Source: S012-113 sp965368405
GTDB lineage: Bacteria; Bacteroidota; Bacteroidia; Cytophagales; Cyclobacteriaceae
DNA: 16,045 nt
Assembly (NCBI GenBank): GCA_965368405.1
Contig: CBDUMS010000085.1
Span: forward strand, 1 to 16,045
Direction of reading: 5' to 3'
Shown here piece by piece: positions 1 to 8,200 of the stretch; the first letter of the stretch is position 1; every line of letters starts with the position of its first letter. Under the pieces are notes generated by a model. The model was not told the origin of the DNA, did no database searches, and saw only the letters and a list, made by a program, of their open reading frames with translations. The translations under genes were made by a program, and so were the position numbers.

Positions 1-1
1 A

Positions 2-2236
2 TTACTGCTCTAGAATCTCGATTTCGACCCTAACATTCTTTATCGCCAACTTATCGAATTTATCATAGATTGGCTTTTTGCCTCCCCAGCCGATAACTTC
101 CATACGATCTTCGGCGATACCATATGAAATAAGATAATCCTTAATAACTTCAGCGCGTTGTAAGGAGAGCTCTTTAGCTGAGCCACTTTTCTCAACTAGC
201 TCCTGGTTAAGGGTAAAAAACTTTTCAGAACCTTCCTCGAGCATGATGATTTTTCCTCGAGCATTGCCATTCGTATGACCATGGATCTTAATGCGTAACT
301 CATCATTTTCCTTGAGCATATCAACCAGACTATTCATCTCAAATTCTGATATCGGTTTCATTACAACAGCATCTTTAAAGAAGAAGACGTTATACATTGT
401 GGCAATATCACCTACATCATAGCGTTGCAAGGGGAAGTCTGCTATCAGGGTATCGCCCATGAAGTAGAAAAACTCTTCATTAATCTCATTAAATGGCTCA
501 TCTAATTTAATATCGTGCTGCACTTTTTTATACCCGAAGGTATTGGCAATTAGCTGAACTGCATGATCGCCATTATTGGGGTCTTCTATGCGAACTAATT
601 CCTGTGATTTTGCCTGTCTGAGGAGGCGCAATGATGTAGGATTTATGATATCAACAAAGCCTTTAATCTCTTTATAATTCAAAACATAATAAGTGTTAAA
701 GAACAATTTGTACTTACCTTTCTCAACATAACCTTTGGGAATTGTATTAATTTTTGTTGTTAGCCTACCTAAGCGAGTTGATTTAGATAGTTCAACTCGT
801 ACTGATTCCGGGGTCAGGCCTGAGCCAACAAGTCCTACTAACTCCCCATTTTTACCAGCTACCTGGCCATAGGATGTTACCGTGCCAATTATTTCTCCAT
901 TATCGCCAATTACCTGGCCATATGCACCAACCGTGCCGATTGGCTTGCCATCAAAATCAATAACCAAACCATTGTCATTAATGGTGCCTATTTGATCGCC
1001 CTGATCGTCAATGGCTTTACCACCAACACCTACTTTTCCTATAACATTACCATCGAAATCAATAATCTCTCCATAGACGCCAACGCGACCAATAACCTCA
1101 CCGGCAGCATTACGTACCATGCCATCCTCACCAACAGTGCCTAGTAATTTACCCTCGCTGTCGACGGCCTGCCCATCGACACCGACAATACCAATTACTT
1201 TTCCTTCAAGCCCAATTACCTGACCATAAGCTCCAACAGCGCCAATCACTTCACCTGCACTATTTCTTACTTTGCCATCACTGCCTAGTGTGCCAATTTC
1301 TACGCCATTACTGTCTAACGCTTTACCACTTATATCAACGGTGCCAATAATTTTACCTTCATTTCCAATAACCTGATTATACTTTCCAACGGCACCAATT
1401 ACTTCACCATCGAGATTTCTTACCTTGCCGTATGCACCAATTGTACCCAGTAACTTTCCTTCACTACTGCGTATAACGCCATTCTCTTTCAGTGCACCGA
1501 TTACCTCATTCTTCCCATCGATGCTAACAACTCGACCATCGGCCTGCAAAGTGCCAATTACCTTGCCGTTTGCGCCAATAACGTACCCATCAGTACCAAC
1601 AGATCCAACAACTTTACCGTTGCTATTAAGGACTCTGCCACCAACACCAAGGTTGCCAACCACTGCGCCACCTAGACCAATAATGGCCCCATCGGGTCCG
1701 GCTACACCAAAAACTTTGCCTTCGGCATCAACAACAGTTTGATAATTATTCGTATTGACGAGGACTTCGTCTTTATCGGGAAGGATTATTGTTGCCGTTG
1801 TACCACCTGCACGTGCCCAATCATTATCCGCGTTGCCAGGTATGTTCTTTGCATCATCTTTAGCCTTTGATTCGGTCGCTGTTACTTCTGTCGCTCCGAC
1901 ATCATAGGGTGTAATCTCCATAAACCAGATATCTGAGAATTCTGTTTCACGACGCAAGCGCCTGGCCTCATCCCAACCATCAGTGCCCTCAGGGTAGGTT
2001 TTAATATAAACGTAGTAATATCTTTTAACAGGATAGTAGGCCATTTTAACTTCATACATGTCCATTTTCTTGACATAATTAGCAAAGCCAATGGCATTTT
2101 TTTCAAAATTGAACGCCCCAATAACTAGGTATCGTCCTTCAGGGATATTCTCTATATTTCTCTGACCAAAGCTGTTAAAACCGCCCAAAAATAGGAGGCA
2201 TACAATTAGTACGAAGACAGATTTAAGATTTTTCAT
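2..2236 (-). CDS. SPOR / 17-residue-repeat / OmpA-type envelope protein
   Basis: Predicted periplasmic peptidoglycan-linked protein. I chose the ATG at 2236 because it gives a clean Sec signal (MKNLKSVFVLIVCLLFLGG, then NSFGQ); in-frame ATGs at 2245 and 2260 only add a non-signal extension. Numbering from 2260: residues ~43-118 fit a SPOR domain (YLVIGAFNFEKNAIGFANYV, then a YYYVYIKTY strand), a family that binds denuded peptidoglycan glycan. Residues ~176-480 are about 18 tandem copies of a 17-residue unit resembling V-x-x-x-x-G-K-V-I-G-T-V-G-x-Y-G-Q, similar in style to DUF3659-like repeats. Residues ~620-750 fit the OmpA/MotB C-terminal domain (IHGHTNGNARG, LSLQRAEVIKDYLISYGI, VIGWGGKKP, NVRVEIEI). 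There is no T9SS tail. It is the last of five minus-strand genes and has a probable promoter and a leader stem-loop of its own. The stop codon lies at the window edge, so the gene is complete. Family calls are firm; the role is inferred. Confidence 0.88.
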   Translation of the reverse strand: MKNLKSVFVLIVCLLFLGGFNSFGQRNIENIPEGRYLVIGAFNFEKNAIGFANYVKKMDMYEVKMAYYPVKRYYYVYIKTYPEGTDGWDEARRLRRETEFSDIWFMEITPYDVGATEVTATESKAKDDAKNIPGNADNDWARAGGTTATIILPDKDEVLVNTNNYQTVVDAEGKVFGVAGPDGAIIGLGGAVVGNLGVGGRVLNSNGKVVGSVGTDGYVIGANGKVIGTLQADGRVVSIDGKNEVIGALKENGVIRSSEGKLLGTIGAYGKVRNLDGEVIGAVGKYNQVIGNEGKIIGTVDISGKALDSNGVEIGTLGSDGKVRNSAGEVIGAVGAYGQVIGLEGKVIGIVGVDGQAVDSEGKLLGTVGEDGMVRNAAGEVIGRVGVYGEIIDFDGNVIGKVGVGGKAIDDQGDQIGTINDNGLVIDFDGKPIGTVGAYGQVIGDNGEIIGTVTSYGQVAGKNGELVGLVGSGLTPESVRVELSKSTRLGRLTTKINTIPKGYVEKGKYKLFFNTYYVLNYKEIKGFVDIINPTSLRLLRQAKSQELVRIEDPNNGDHAVQLIANTFGYKKVQHDIKLDEPFNEINEEFFYFMGDTLIADFPLQRYDVGDIATMYNVFFFKDAVVMKPISEFEMNSLVDMLKENDELRIKIHGHTNGNARGKIIMLEEGSEKFFTLNQELVEKSGSAKELSLQRAEVIKDYLISYGIAEDRMEVIGWGGKKPIYDKFDKLAIKNVRVEIEILEQ
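821..1735 (-). repeat. Tandem 51-bp (17-residue) coding repeat with a 153-bp higher-order period
   Basis: This part of the OmpA-type gene encodes about 18 consecutive 17-residue units. One unit is stretched to 19 residues by an inserted pair (residues 244-262). From residue 280 to 432 (965-1423) the units fall into a threefold pattern: blocks beginning VRNLDGEVIGAV, VRNSAGEVIGAV and VRNAAGEVIGRV start at residues 280, 331 and 382, exactly 51 residues apart. This suggests growth by duplication of a three-unit block. The regular G and hydrophobic spacing suggests short beta strands, possibly a beta-solenoid, which is inference. Confidence 0.85.
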
Positions 2237-2264
2237 AAGGGTCATGATTATGGTAGCCAATCAT

Positions 2265-2289
2265 CTATCTATGACCGATTCACAGATAG
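2265..2289 (-). promoter_or_regulatory. Stem-loop in the leader of the OmpA-type gene
   Basis: In the minus-strand transcript, CUAUCUGUGA pairs with UCAUAGAUAG: ten pairs including one G-U, around the loop AUCGG. It lies 28 nt before the ATG at 2236 and downstream of the probable promoter at 2330-2337, so it would be in the 5' leader. No U-tract follows, so it is not a terminator. An mRNA-stability or translational role is a guess. Confidence 0.4.
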
Positions 2290-2329
2290 TACTTCAACCC
2301 GGGGATTAGGTTTTGTACTCAGAATGAAA

Positions 2330-2337
2330 CAAATATA
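2330..2337 (-). promoter_or_regulatory. Probable Bacteroidota -7 element for the OmpA-type gene
   Basis: On the minus strand this reads TATATTTG, a full match to TAnnTTTG, the -7 element used by the Bacteroidota primary sigma factor. The expected -33 TTTG is poor: only a T-rich TTTTAGTTTA lies at about the right distance (2351-2360). If used, transcription would start near 2324 and leave a leader of about 88 nt. This would let the OmpA-type gene be expressed independently of the papain-fold gene upstream. Confidence 0.45.
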
Positions 2338-2410
2338 TGCGAAATGTGTCTAAACTAAAACTATATTCTTGAATGAAATAGGCTAGTTAATTGATATTGA
2401 GTGACTTATA

Positions 2411-3808
2411 TTAGTTGTGCTCGTGCTCAATAATGAGCATTACTACTGTTTTCTCCGACTCTGCAAGCTTAAAACCTGCCGTTGATGAGTTAAAATTTAT
2501 CTCAGCCGGGCTAATCATCTTATCTTTTAGCGCTGTTCTAACTTTATCACCAAAACTACCTTTGCTATTTTTAATTAAATTGAATAGCCAGAACATATCG
2601 AGATCTTCCTTAGAGAAGAGCACACATAGATAATCCGTGCCTATGGTATCGTCGATATACACGGGAGTATTGGAATCTGGAATATAGAAACTTGATGCCT
2701 TGGCAAGTGCAGCGCTTGTAAATGTTGGTGGGAAGAAGGGTTGAATATCGCCGGTTAGGTCACTGCCAAAGGCATAGATAAAAGCAGGGCTTTCGTTTTT
2801 AATATTGATTGTAAATTCTGTTCCTGATGGATATGACTTAGCAATTTTGTAGTAACCAGGGCTAAGTTGCACTAAATCCATGGGGGTCTTATCGGCAACC
2901 AGTGTAAGGTCAATCGCACCACCGAGTTCAACTCCACTGGTTTTACCCGGGATTACGTATATGTCGTAAGCTTCTTCATTAAACTCGATAAAATCATCAT
3001 AGCGAATCCACATGAAGCCACCATTACCCCAGTCGCTTCCCCAACTATTAATCACCTCAAATGCACCACCGTACTTAGTATCGTCGTAACCCACTATAGT
3101 AAGTGCATGACCGGGTAAATCTTTACTGAAGGCTTCGCGAGGTTGCCAGAAATCCTTCGCGTAAAAGAATGACTTCGAGATATGCATGCTAACCAATACC
3201 GGGAGCTTGTCGTTTAATGTGGTTTTAATTGCATTGAGTTTTTTAAGCTTAGTATCACGTTTCTCATAGAGCTTTGCGTACTCCGATATTCTATTTTCTT
3301 TAGCAATTTCTTTTATTTCATCCGTTACGGAAATAATGTGTCGAGAAGGAAGTTGTCTATACTTTGGTGTGCCGTGCTCTTTTAATGCCTCTATAACATT
3401 AGGCAGCGATAATTCATCATTAATCCCAAGAGTCTTTGCTTGTCTTGCCATATAAACCGGGTAGGAGGGGGCATATACATTTTTCATTATCTCGCTCCCT
3501 TGCCAGCCATTTTGCTCGGCCTTGACAATGGTTAATGCGGCATAGGCTGCTGCCCATCCGGCGCTCGATTTAAATGCGAGCTGACTTAACGGTTTTGGAC
3601 AATACTCTTTTAAACTAAATGATTGTGGCATACTCCTCGTTCCACGAACCGAGAAATATCTTTTTGGAACCTTGCTATACTCAAAATCACTAAACTTGAG
3701 CCCGAGCGGGTAAGTACCTTGAGCCATCGCGGTGATGGGAATACAAAATACTAGAAGCACGGCTATGCAAAATACCTGTAACCTCAATGTATTGAACTTG
3801 ATTTTCAT
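2411..3808 (-). CDS. Papain-fold (C1A-type) pseudoprotease with C-terminal DUF4384-like domain
   Basis: Secreted papain-like protein, probably catalytically dead. The signal peptide is ~1-30 (VFCIAVLLVFCIPITAMAQ). Residues ~65-290 show the C1 layout: YCP (69-71), oxyanion Gln76, then the nucleophile site. Bacteroidota relatives typically read CVGWA there; here it is SAGWA, with Ser82 (codon AGC at 3563-3565) exactly six residues after the Gln, as Cys25 follows Gln19 in papain. His234 (GHALTIVGYDD) and Asn254 (NSWGSDWGNGG) are kept. Residues ~296-410 resemble DUF4384 (FTINIKNES, LTGDIQPFFPP, a late LCVLFSKEDL), a domain often fused to caspase or kinase modules. The only other mature Cys are C70 and C395. 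It follows the caspase gene, with a terminator-like hairpin between them. It could be a substrate-binding or inhibitory partner; residual serine activity cannot be excluded. Confidence 0.85.
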   Translation of the reverse strand: MKIKFNTLRLQVFCIAVLLVFCIPITAMAQGTYPLGLKFSDFEYSKVPKRYFSVRGTRSMPQSFSLKEYCPKPLSQLAFKSSAGWAAAYAALTIVKAEQNGWQGSEIMKNVYAPSYPVYMARQAKTLGINDELSLPNVIEALKEHGTPKYRQLPSRHIISVTDEIKEIAKENRISEYAKLYEKRDTKLKKLNAIKTTLNDKLPVLVSMHISKSFFYAKDFWQPREAFSKDLPGHALTIVGYDDTKYGGAFEVINSWGSDWGNGGFMWIRYDDFIEFNEEAYDIYVIPGKTSGVELGGAIDLTLVADKTPMDLVQLSPGYYKIAKSYPSGTEFTINIKNESPAFIYAFGSDLTGDIQPFFPPTFTSAALAKASSFYIPDSNTPVYIDDTIGTDYLCVLFSKEDLDMFWLFNLIKNSKGSFGDKVRTALKDKMISPAEINFNSSTAGFKLAESEKTVVMLIIEHEHN

Positions 3809-3813
3809 GGCTC

Positions 3814-3850
3814 AAAAAAAACAATAACCATGCCTGAGCATGATTATTGT
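3814..3850 (-). terminator. Intrinsic terminator after the caspase gene, abutting the next start codon
   Basis: On the transcript strand, positions 3850-3838 pair with 3833-3821 over 13 base pairs (one of them G-U). The loop is 4 nt, followed by eight consecutive U residues (3821-3814, the first shared with the stem). It begins 24 nt after the caspase stop and its U-tract ends only 5 nt before the ATG of the papain-fold gene at 3808. I saw no TAnnTTTG between the hairpin and that ATG, so the papain-fold gene may depend on readthrough. Confidence 0.85.
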
Positions 3851-3874
3851 AAATTGAATTTCCTTAAATCTTAA

Positions 3875-5038
3875 TTACCGAGCAACGAAAACAAAGTCAC
3901 TGCCTGGTTCATTATCGCCAAATTCTCCAGCATGTGGCTCCATCTTAAGGCTTAAGAGATAGCCCTGAAGCTCCTGAAGGGTCAATATCTTGTCTTGTCC
4001 ACCATAATCACGAAGTGCTTGTAAGAATTTACGCGCAAATGGTGAGTGACCTCCTGGTTTTCCGTCAGCGACATACTGCTTACCACCAGATGTTACATAT
4101 TTTCTTGTTTTAAAACGAAGTCTACGCTCAATAAACTCATTTGTAGTAATATCAGCATATACTTCATCCTGACCCCTGCTCCCTGATCTTGCCAAGAGGG
4201 GATCGAAAGTACCACCGAAACATGCATCAAGTGTTAAGAAGATATGATTGCAATCTATATTATTAATTACAGTTCTCAAGTTAGAGTGCGAAATGTAGGA
4301 TGTTTTACCTGGGTCGTTCGTTTTACTATCACTTCCCACTAGGTATCCTTCCGAAAAGATCTCATCGAACTGACCATGGCCTGCGAAGAAGATAAATAGC
4401 TGATCGTTTTTTTCATAGCTTTTAGTCGCGTACTCGCGAAGCTTTGCCATTATTTCAGAGGTCGTTACATTGGTTACTACCTCTGTTTTATAACCGTAAT
4501 TGCTTTCAAGCTCCTCGGCAATGGTTTCAACATCTTTTACAGGGTTAAATAAATTTCCCCACTCATCGTACTCATCAATACCAAAAAGAAGAGCATAATC
4601 TGTTCTGGAATTCATTGCAGCAGACATTGTACCCGCTACCTTAATAACACGGATATCAGATACCTCAACGTCATCCATGCTCACGGCAACAATTTTCAGT
4701 ACGTTATCACCTTCGGTTAAGGTTACATCGCGTTCGATAACTTTATCGAAACCGGTACCAGAAGCTGGTTTAAAACCTCGTGATTGCCCAACAATATTAT
4801 CGTTAATATAGAGTTCTGCACTTTTGAGCTTTCCCTGACTTTTAATTCCCACTTTAACCATGAATAGCTTTTCCGTGAGAGACGTCTCATAGGACTGCGG
4901 CGTAATCCATGTGATAGTTGGCACAATACCATTCAGTTCTAACTGAATCGTATTACTTCGGCTACTCGATTTCTCCTGGCTGAAAGCCGAAATAGAAACG
5001 AAAAGCGCTGCGAACATTAAAAGCTTTTTCATAGTCAT
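3875..5038 (-). CDS. Secreted caspase-family (peptidase C14) protein with N-terminal Ig-like domain
   Basis: Clan CD cysteine peptidase, predicted periplasmic. The signal peptide is ~3-21 (MKKLLMFAALFVSISAFSQ); ATGs at 5038 and 5032 are both possible. Residues ~38-136 form an Ig-like beta domain (ITWITPQS, LKSAELYINDN, EGDNVLKIVA). Residues ~147-387 are the caspase fold: YALLFGIDEYDEW, then FIFFAGHGQFDE with catalytic His221, then HIFLTLDACFGGTFD with catalytic Cys273, then YVTSGGKQYVADG, HSPFARKFLQAL and the terminal PGSDFVFVAR. Both catalytic residues and their contexts are intact, so it is probably active. P1 specificity (Asp or Arg/Lys) cannot be read from the sequence. There is no T9SS tail. 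It has its own probable promoter (5091-5098) and terminator (3814-3850). The adjacent papain-fold pseudoprotease suggests a functional pair, which is inference. Confidence 0.92.
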   Translation of the reverse strand: MTMKKLLMFAALFVSISAFSQEKSSSRSNTIQLELNGIVPTITWITPQSYETSLTEKLFMVKVGIKSQGKLKSAELYINDNIVGQSRGFKPASGTGFDKVIERDVTLTEGDNVLKIVAVSMDDVEVSDIRVIKVAGTMSAAMNSRTDYALLFGIDEYDEWGNLFNPVKDVETIAEELESNYGYKTEVVTNVTTSEIMAKLREYATKSYEKNDQLFIFFAGHGQFDEIFSEGYLVGSDSKTNDPGKTSYISHSNLRTVINNIDCNHIFLTLDACFGGTFDPLLARSGSRGQDEVYADITTNEFIERRLRFKTRKYVTSGGKQYVADGKPGGHSPFARKFLQALRDYGGQDKILTLQELQGYLLSLKMEPHAGEFGDNEPGSDFVFVAR

Positions 5039-5090
5039 ACTAGTTTTATCGCGTTTAAACCCTGTAATAGTCTTAATTATACAGTTCTTA

Positions 5091-5098
5091 CAAATTTA
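5091..5098 (-). promoter_or_regulatory. Probable -7 element for the caspase gene
   Basis: The minus strand reads TAAATTTG, a full TAnnTTTG match, about 53 nt before the first caspase ATG and downstream of the terminator of the giant gene. No clear TTTG -33 box is visible; only a T-run lies at 5113-5117. The same octamer occurs upstream of the SCO gene (15195-15202). With the terminator before it, this supports separate transcription of the caspase gene. Confidence 0.45.
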
Positions 5099-5140
5099 AC
5101 GAATTATCTTGTAAAAATCCAGTTTCATATCTATACTGTA

Positions 5141-5178
5141 ATAAGAAAAGAGGTAACCGAAATGTCGATTACCTCTTT
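5141..5178 (-). terminator. Intrinsic terminator of the giant surface-protein gene
   Basis: On the plus strand AAAGAGGTAA (5147-5156) and TTACCTCTTT (5169-5178) are perfectly complementary. They form a 10-bp stem with a 12-nt loop, inside which two more pairs can form across one mismatch. Read on the minus strand, the stem ends in CUCUUU and continues UCUUAU, a U-rich tail. It starts 24 nt after the stop codon. Confidence 0.8.
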
Positions 5179-5202
5179 GGTACCCTCTAAAATGGTTAGA
5201 GC

Positions 5203-8200
5203 CTACTCTTTTACAATTTTACCTGAGACGTATTCGTTAAAGCTACCATCAATTAGTACGCGGTAGGCATATACACCTTCGGGTACTTCCTGACCTGAGT
5301 CATTATTACCCTCCCAAATAAATTCAAGGTAAGCTTCACCAGCAACGTAAGTATCTAATGTTGCTACTTGTTTCCCTAGCGTATTATAAATGGCTACGAG
5401 CACCTTGCCGTCTTTATGATTTGAAGGTAACCCAACATTTATACTAATCTTATCAGTAAATGGGTTTGGATAAGGCGTAATTGTTACCATGTTCTCTGGT
5501 CGCAGTTGCTCATAAGCATCCATACCGAAATATATTTCGAATTCGGTTGTTCCTCCATGACGGAAGTTATATGAATTTTCTTGCTTCATATTTATCACTT
5601 TGAGGTGCGATTTGTCTACCAAATAAATATCTGGTGCATTTTCTCCAAAGTATGAATTATCCCAAATTAAGTTTTCTTCTGTACCCGAGGATACAGCTTT
5701 CTGGTAGAGGAATGTCCAGGTTCCAGATTCCGCTCGTGCCTGGATATCTTTCTTGAAAGAAGGGTAGAAAAATTCGGGGTGTTCAAATACAATTTTTGGC
5801 ATATCACTAAACGTCGGCGGGTTCAATAAGTCGAATTCGTCAAAACTATTTGTTCCTTCTTCATTCATACCAAATCCACCCAAATCTAGTTTTTTGCCAT
5901 TGGCACTTACCTGCTTAAACCTTACTTCCCAGTTCTCTTCAGAGAGTGAATTTTTTAAGGGCAATTGTGGTGAAGCAACACGACCTCCTGCACCACGTCT
6001 GGTAGGAATCCGAAGGTTATAATCATTCGTTGCAAAAACGAAAGCTCCAGTACCAGTAGCGATATGGGTAATTGTAGGATCCCAATTACCATTAGTATAA
6101 GTCTGCAATTGGGATATTTGTGAGCCGAAATTATTATAACTGCTTACATCTGACCAGTTGATATTATGGAGGAATGGATTACCTATCAGGTTCCAGCCAC
6201 TCTTTAGATCAAGAGTCAATTCACGATAATCTTGGCCAGGGCCAAGGTTATTCACCTCAAATTCGGTTACCCCGTCAGGCAATAATAGACTTGTGGGGGC
6301 TGCTTCTTCAGCCAAGGCGAAGTACGCATCACCAACATCTAGCCTGCTGCCTCCGGTAAGCTCGGTAAAATCGGTAGCCGGACTACCATCATACTCATAG
6401 AGCCGCAGCTTAGTGTTGTTATAGGTACCGCCATGAATATCATCAAATATATCATTAACCGTAGCATCCATACTTAGTGGCACCGCAATGATTCTATAGT
6501 CGCTTGTTTCGGTACCGCGGCCAAAAGTTGAGAGCGAAAGGTTTGAATTATACCTTACAGGTAGAATCTGTTTTTGCGAAGCCGTAGTAGTAGTGTTGCC
6601 AACATTATCAGTAAATTCAAAGAAATACTCAATACCAAGTGGAAAATTAGCTTTGCTTTCAACCACACTTAAATCAAACTGGACATTGCCGTCGCCAAGA
6701 TCAACAAGAGGCTCTTCTTCATAAATGGTATTATTCGGGTCTATATAACTAACCTCCTGCCAGTATGCCTTTGCTTCACTTAATCCCGACCGGTCTGAAA
6801 CATTTACAACCGACGTTTGATTACTAGCACCTGCTGTATAGTAGGGCGATAAGATATTGACAGGCTCTACAACGGGTGCTTCTAAATCAGGTCCACCCCA
6901 CACAAGGAAGCGATTGTTTTGCAGATCACCTACATAGAGATTCTCGGATTGGTCCCAATAAAGCCCATAGGCATCATTAATACTCCTACCGGATACCCCG
7001 CCCTGGTTTGACCCATTGGTATTAAAGTCTGGTTGCCCAAGTACGATGTCGGCAGGAACTGACGAATTTGCAGGGATACTATTATAGATTAATATGCGCT
7101 GGTTTCCTCTATCGGCGATGGCAAGCTTGCCACTTCTGGAAATCTCCACTGAGTAGGGTCTTGTTAAACTTGTTGGCCCCAGACCCGGTTCATTTGTATC
7201 AAAATCAGGTTGCCCTAATACTGCGTCTGCAGCTGCGCCATTGGTAGTAGGAATGCTATTGTATATAAGTATTCGATGGTTATCAGCATCAGGAATATAG
7301 AGCTTGCCATCTGGTCCAATACTAGGATAACTTGGGAAATTGAGTCCAGTTGCTCCAGACCCTACATCGCTTGACGTAAAATCTGTTTGACCAATAACAA
7401 CATCAGCCGAAGCTCCATTCTCGGTAGGAACCTCATTGAAGATGAGTACCCTGCCGCCTGTAATATCAGAAACTATCAATTTCTGGTCTGGAGATATCGT
7501 AAAAAATATAGTACCGACAAAGCGATTCGCGGCTGCTTCGCTCTCAAAACTCAAAAAGTCGTCCTGCCCAATTATTACATCGGCCGGGGCTCCGTTGCTT
7601 GTTGGAAAGGTATTCCAAATCAAAATCCCCCTGTTATCCGCAATTAATAATCTGCCATCATCGGTCATGCCGATAGAAAAGGCAGAGGTATAGATTGAGG
7701 AGGCATTTAGAACGAATTGATTCGTGATAAAATCAGGTTGGCCGAGGACTAAATCTGCGGGTACATCTGCTTTATCAGGAACAGTATTCCATATTAAGGC
7801 TCTAGCTCTTCCCGAAGTAATTAATTTTCCATCAGGTGTTACAAAAGCCTTCCTTGCAAAGGGTGTTTTGTTAACATCAAAAAACGTTTCATTTGAAACA
7901 AAGTCTTTTTGGCCAATAACAAAGGTAGCCTCTTTCATGATGCCTAACTCATTGACTTCATTCGTTGCCGTAAAATAAATATAAGCTTCCTTGCTTGCTG
8001 CCGCAAAGGAGGTGTTTCCGGACTGGCTAGCTTCTAGATGCACGAGCCCTGGCCCACCTGGGGTTAGTTGATCGCCACTAATAGTAGCATTGCCTTCTAA
8101 GATAGAGTAGGTAAGCCCTAGTCCACTATCTGCTTGTGCATCTAAGGTTACAGCACCATCTGAAAAGTTGTGATCAGTTGTATTGAAGAGAATAACCTGG

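Noticed and set aside
821..1735. Possible CRISPR-like or minisatellite array
   Set aside because: The 51-bp periodicity is in frame, with conserved residues rather than identical spacer-repeat units, so it is a protein repeat.
1425..1742. Plus-strand open frame opposite the OmpA-type repeat
   Set aside because: It is the complement of the 51-bp coding repeat, is Pro/Thr/Ser-rich as expected from reversing Gly/Val codons, and has no signal or known motif.
3557..3559. Reading Gly84, just before the Trp, as the lost catalytic Cys (strict CW papain alignment)
   Set aside because: The Gln-to-Cys spacing of six residues and the CxxWA pattern of Bacteroidota relatives place the nucleophile at Ser82 instead.
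3599..3601. Cys70 of the papain-fold protein as a replacement nucleophile
   Set aside because: It belongs to the YCP motif found upstream of the active site in this subfamily and is 12 residues before the nucleophile position, so it is not placed to act.
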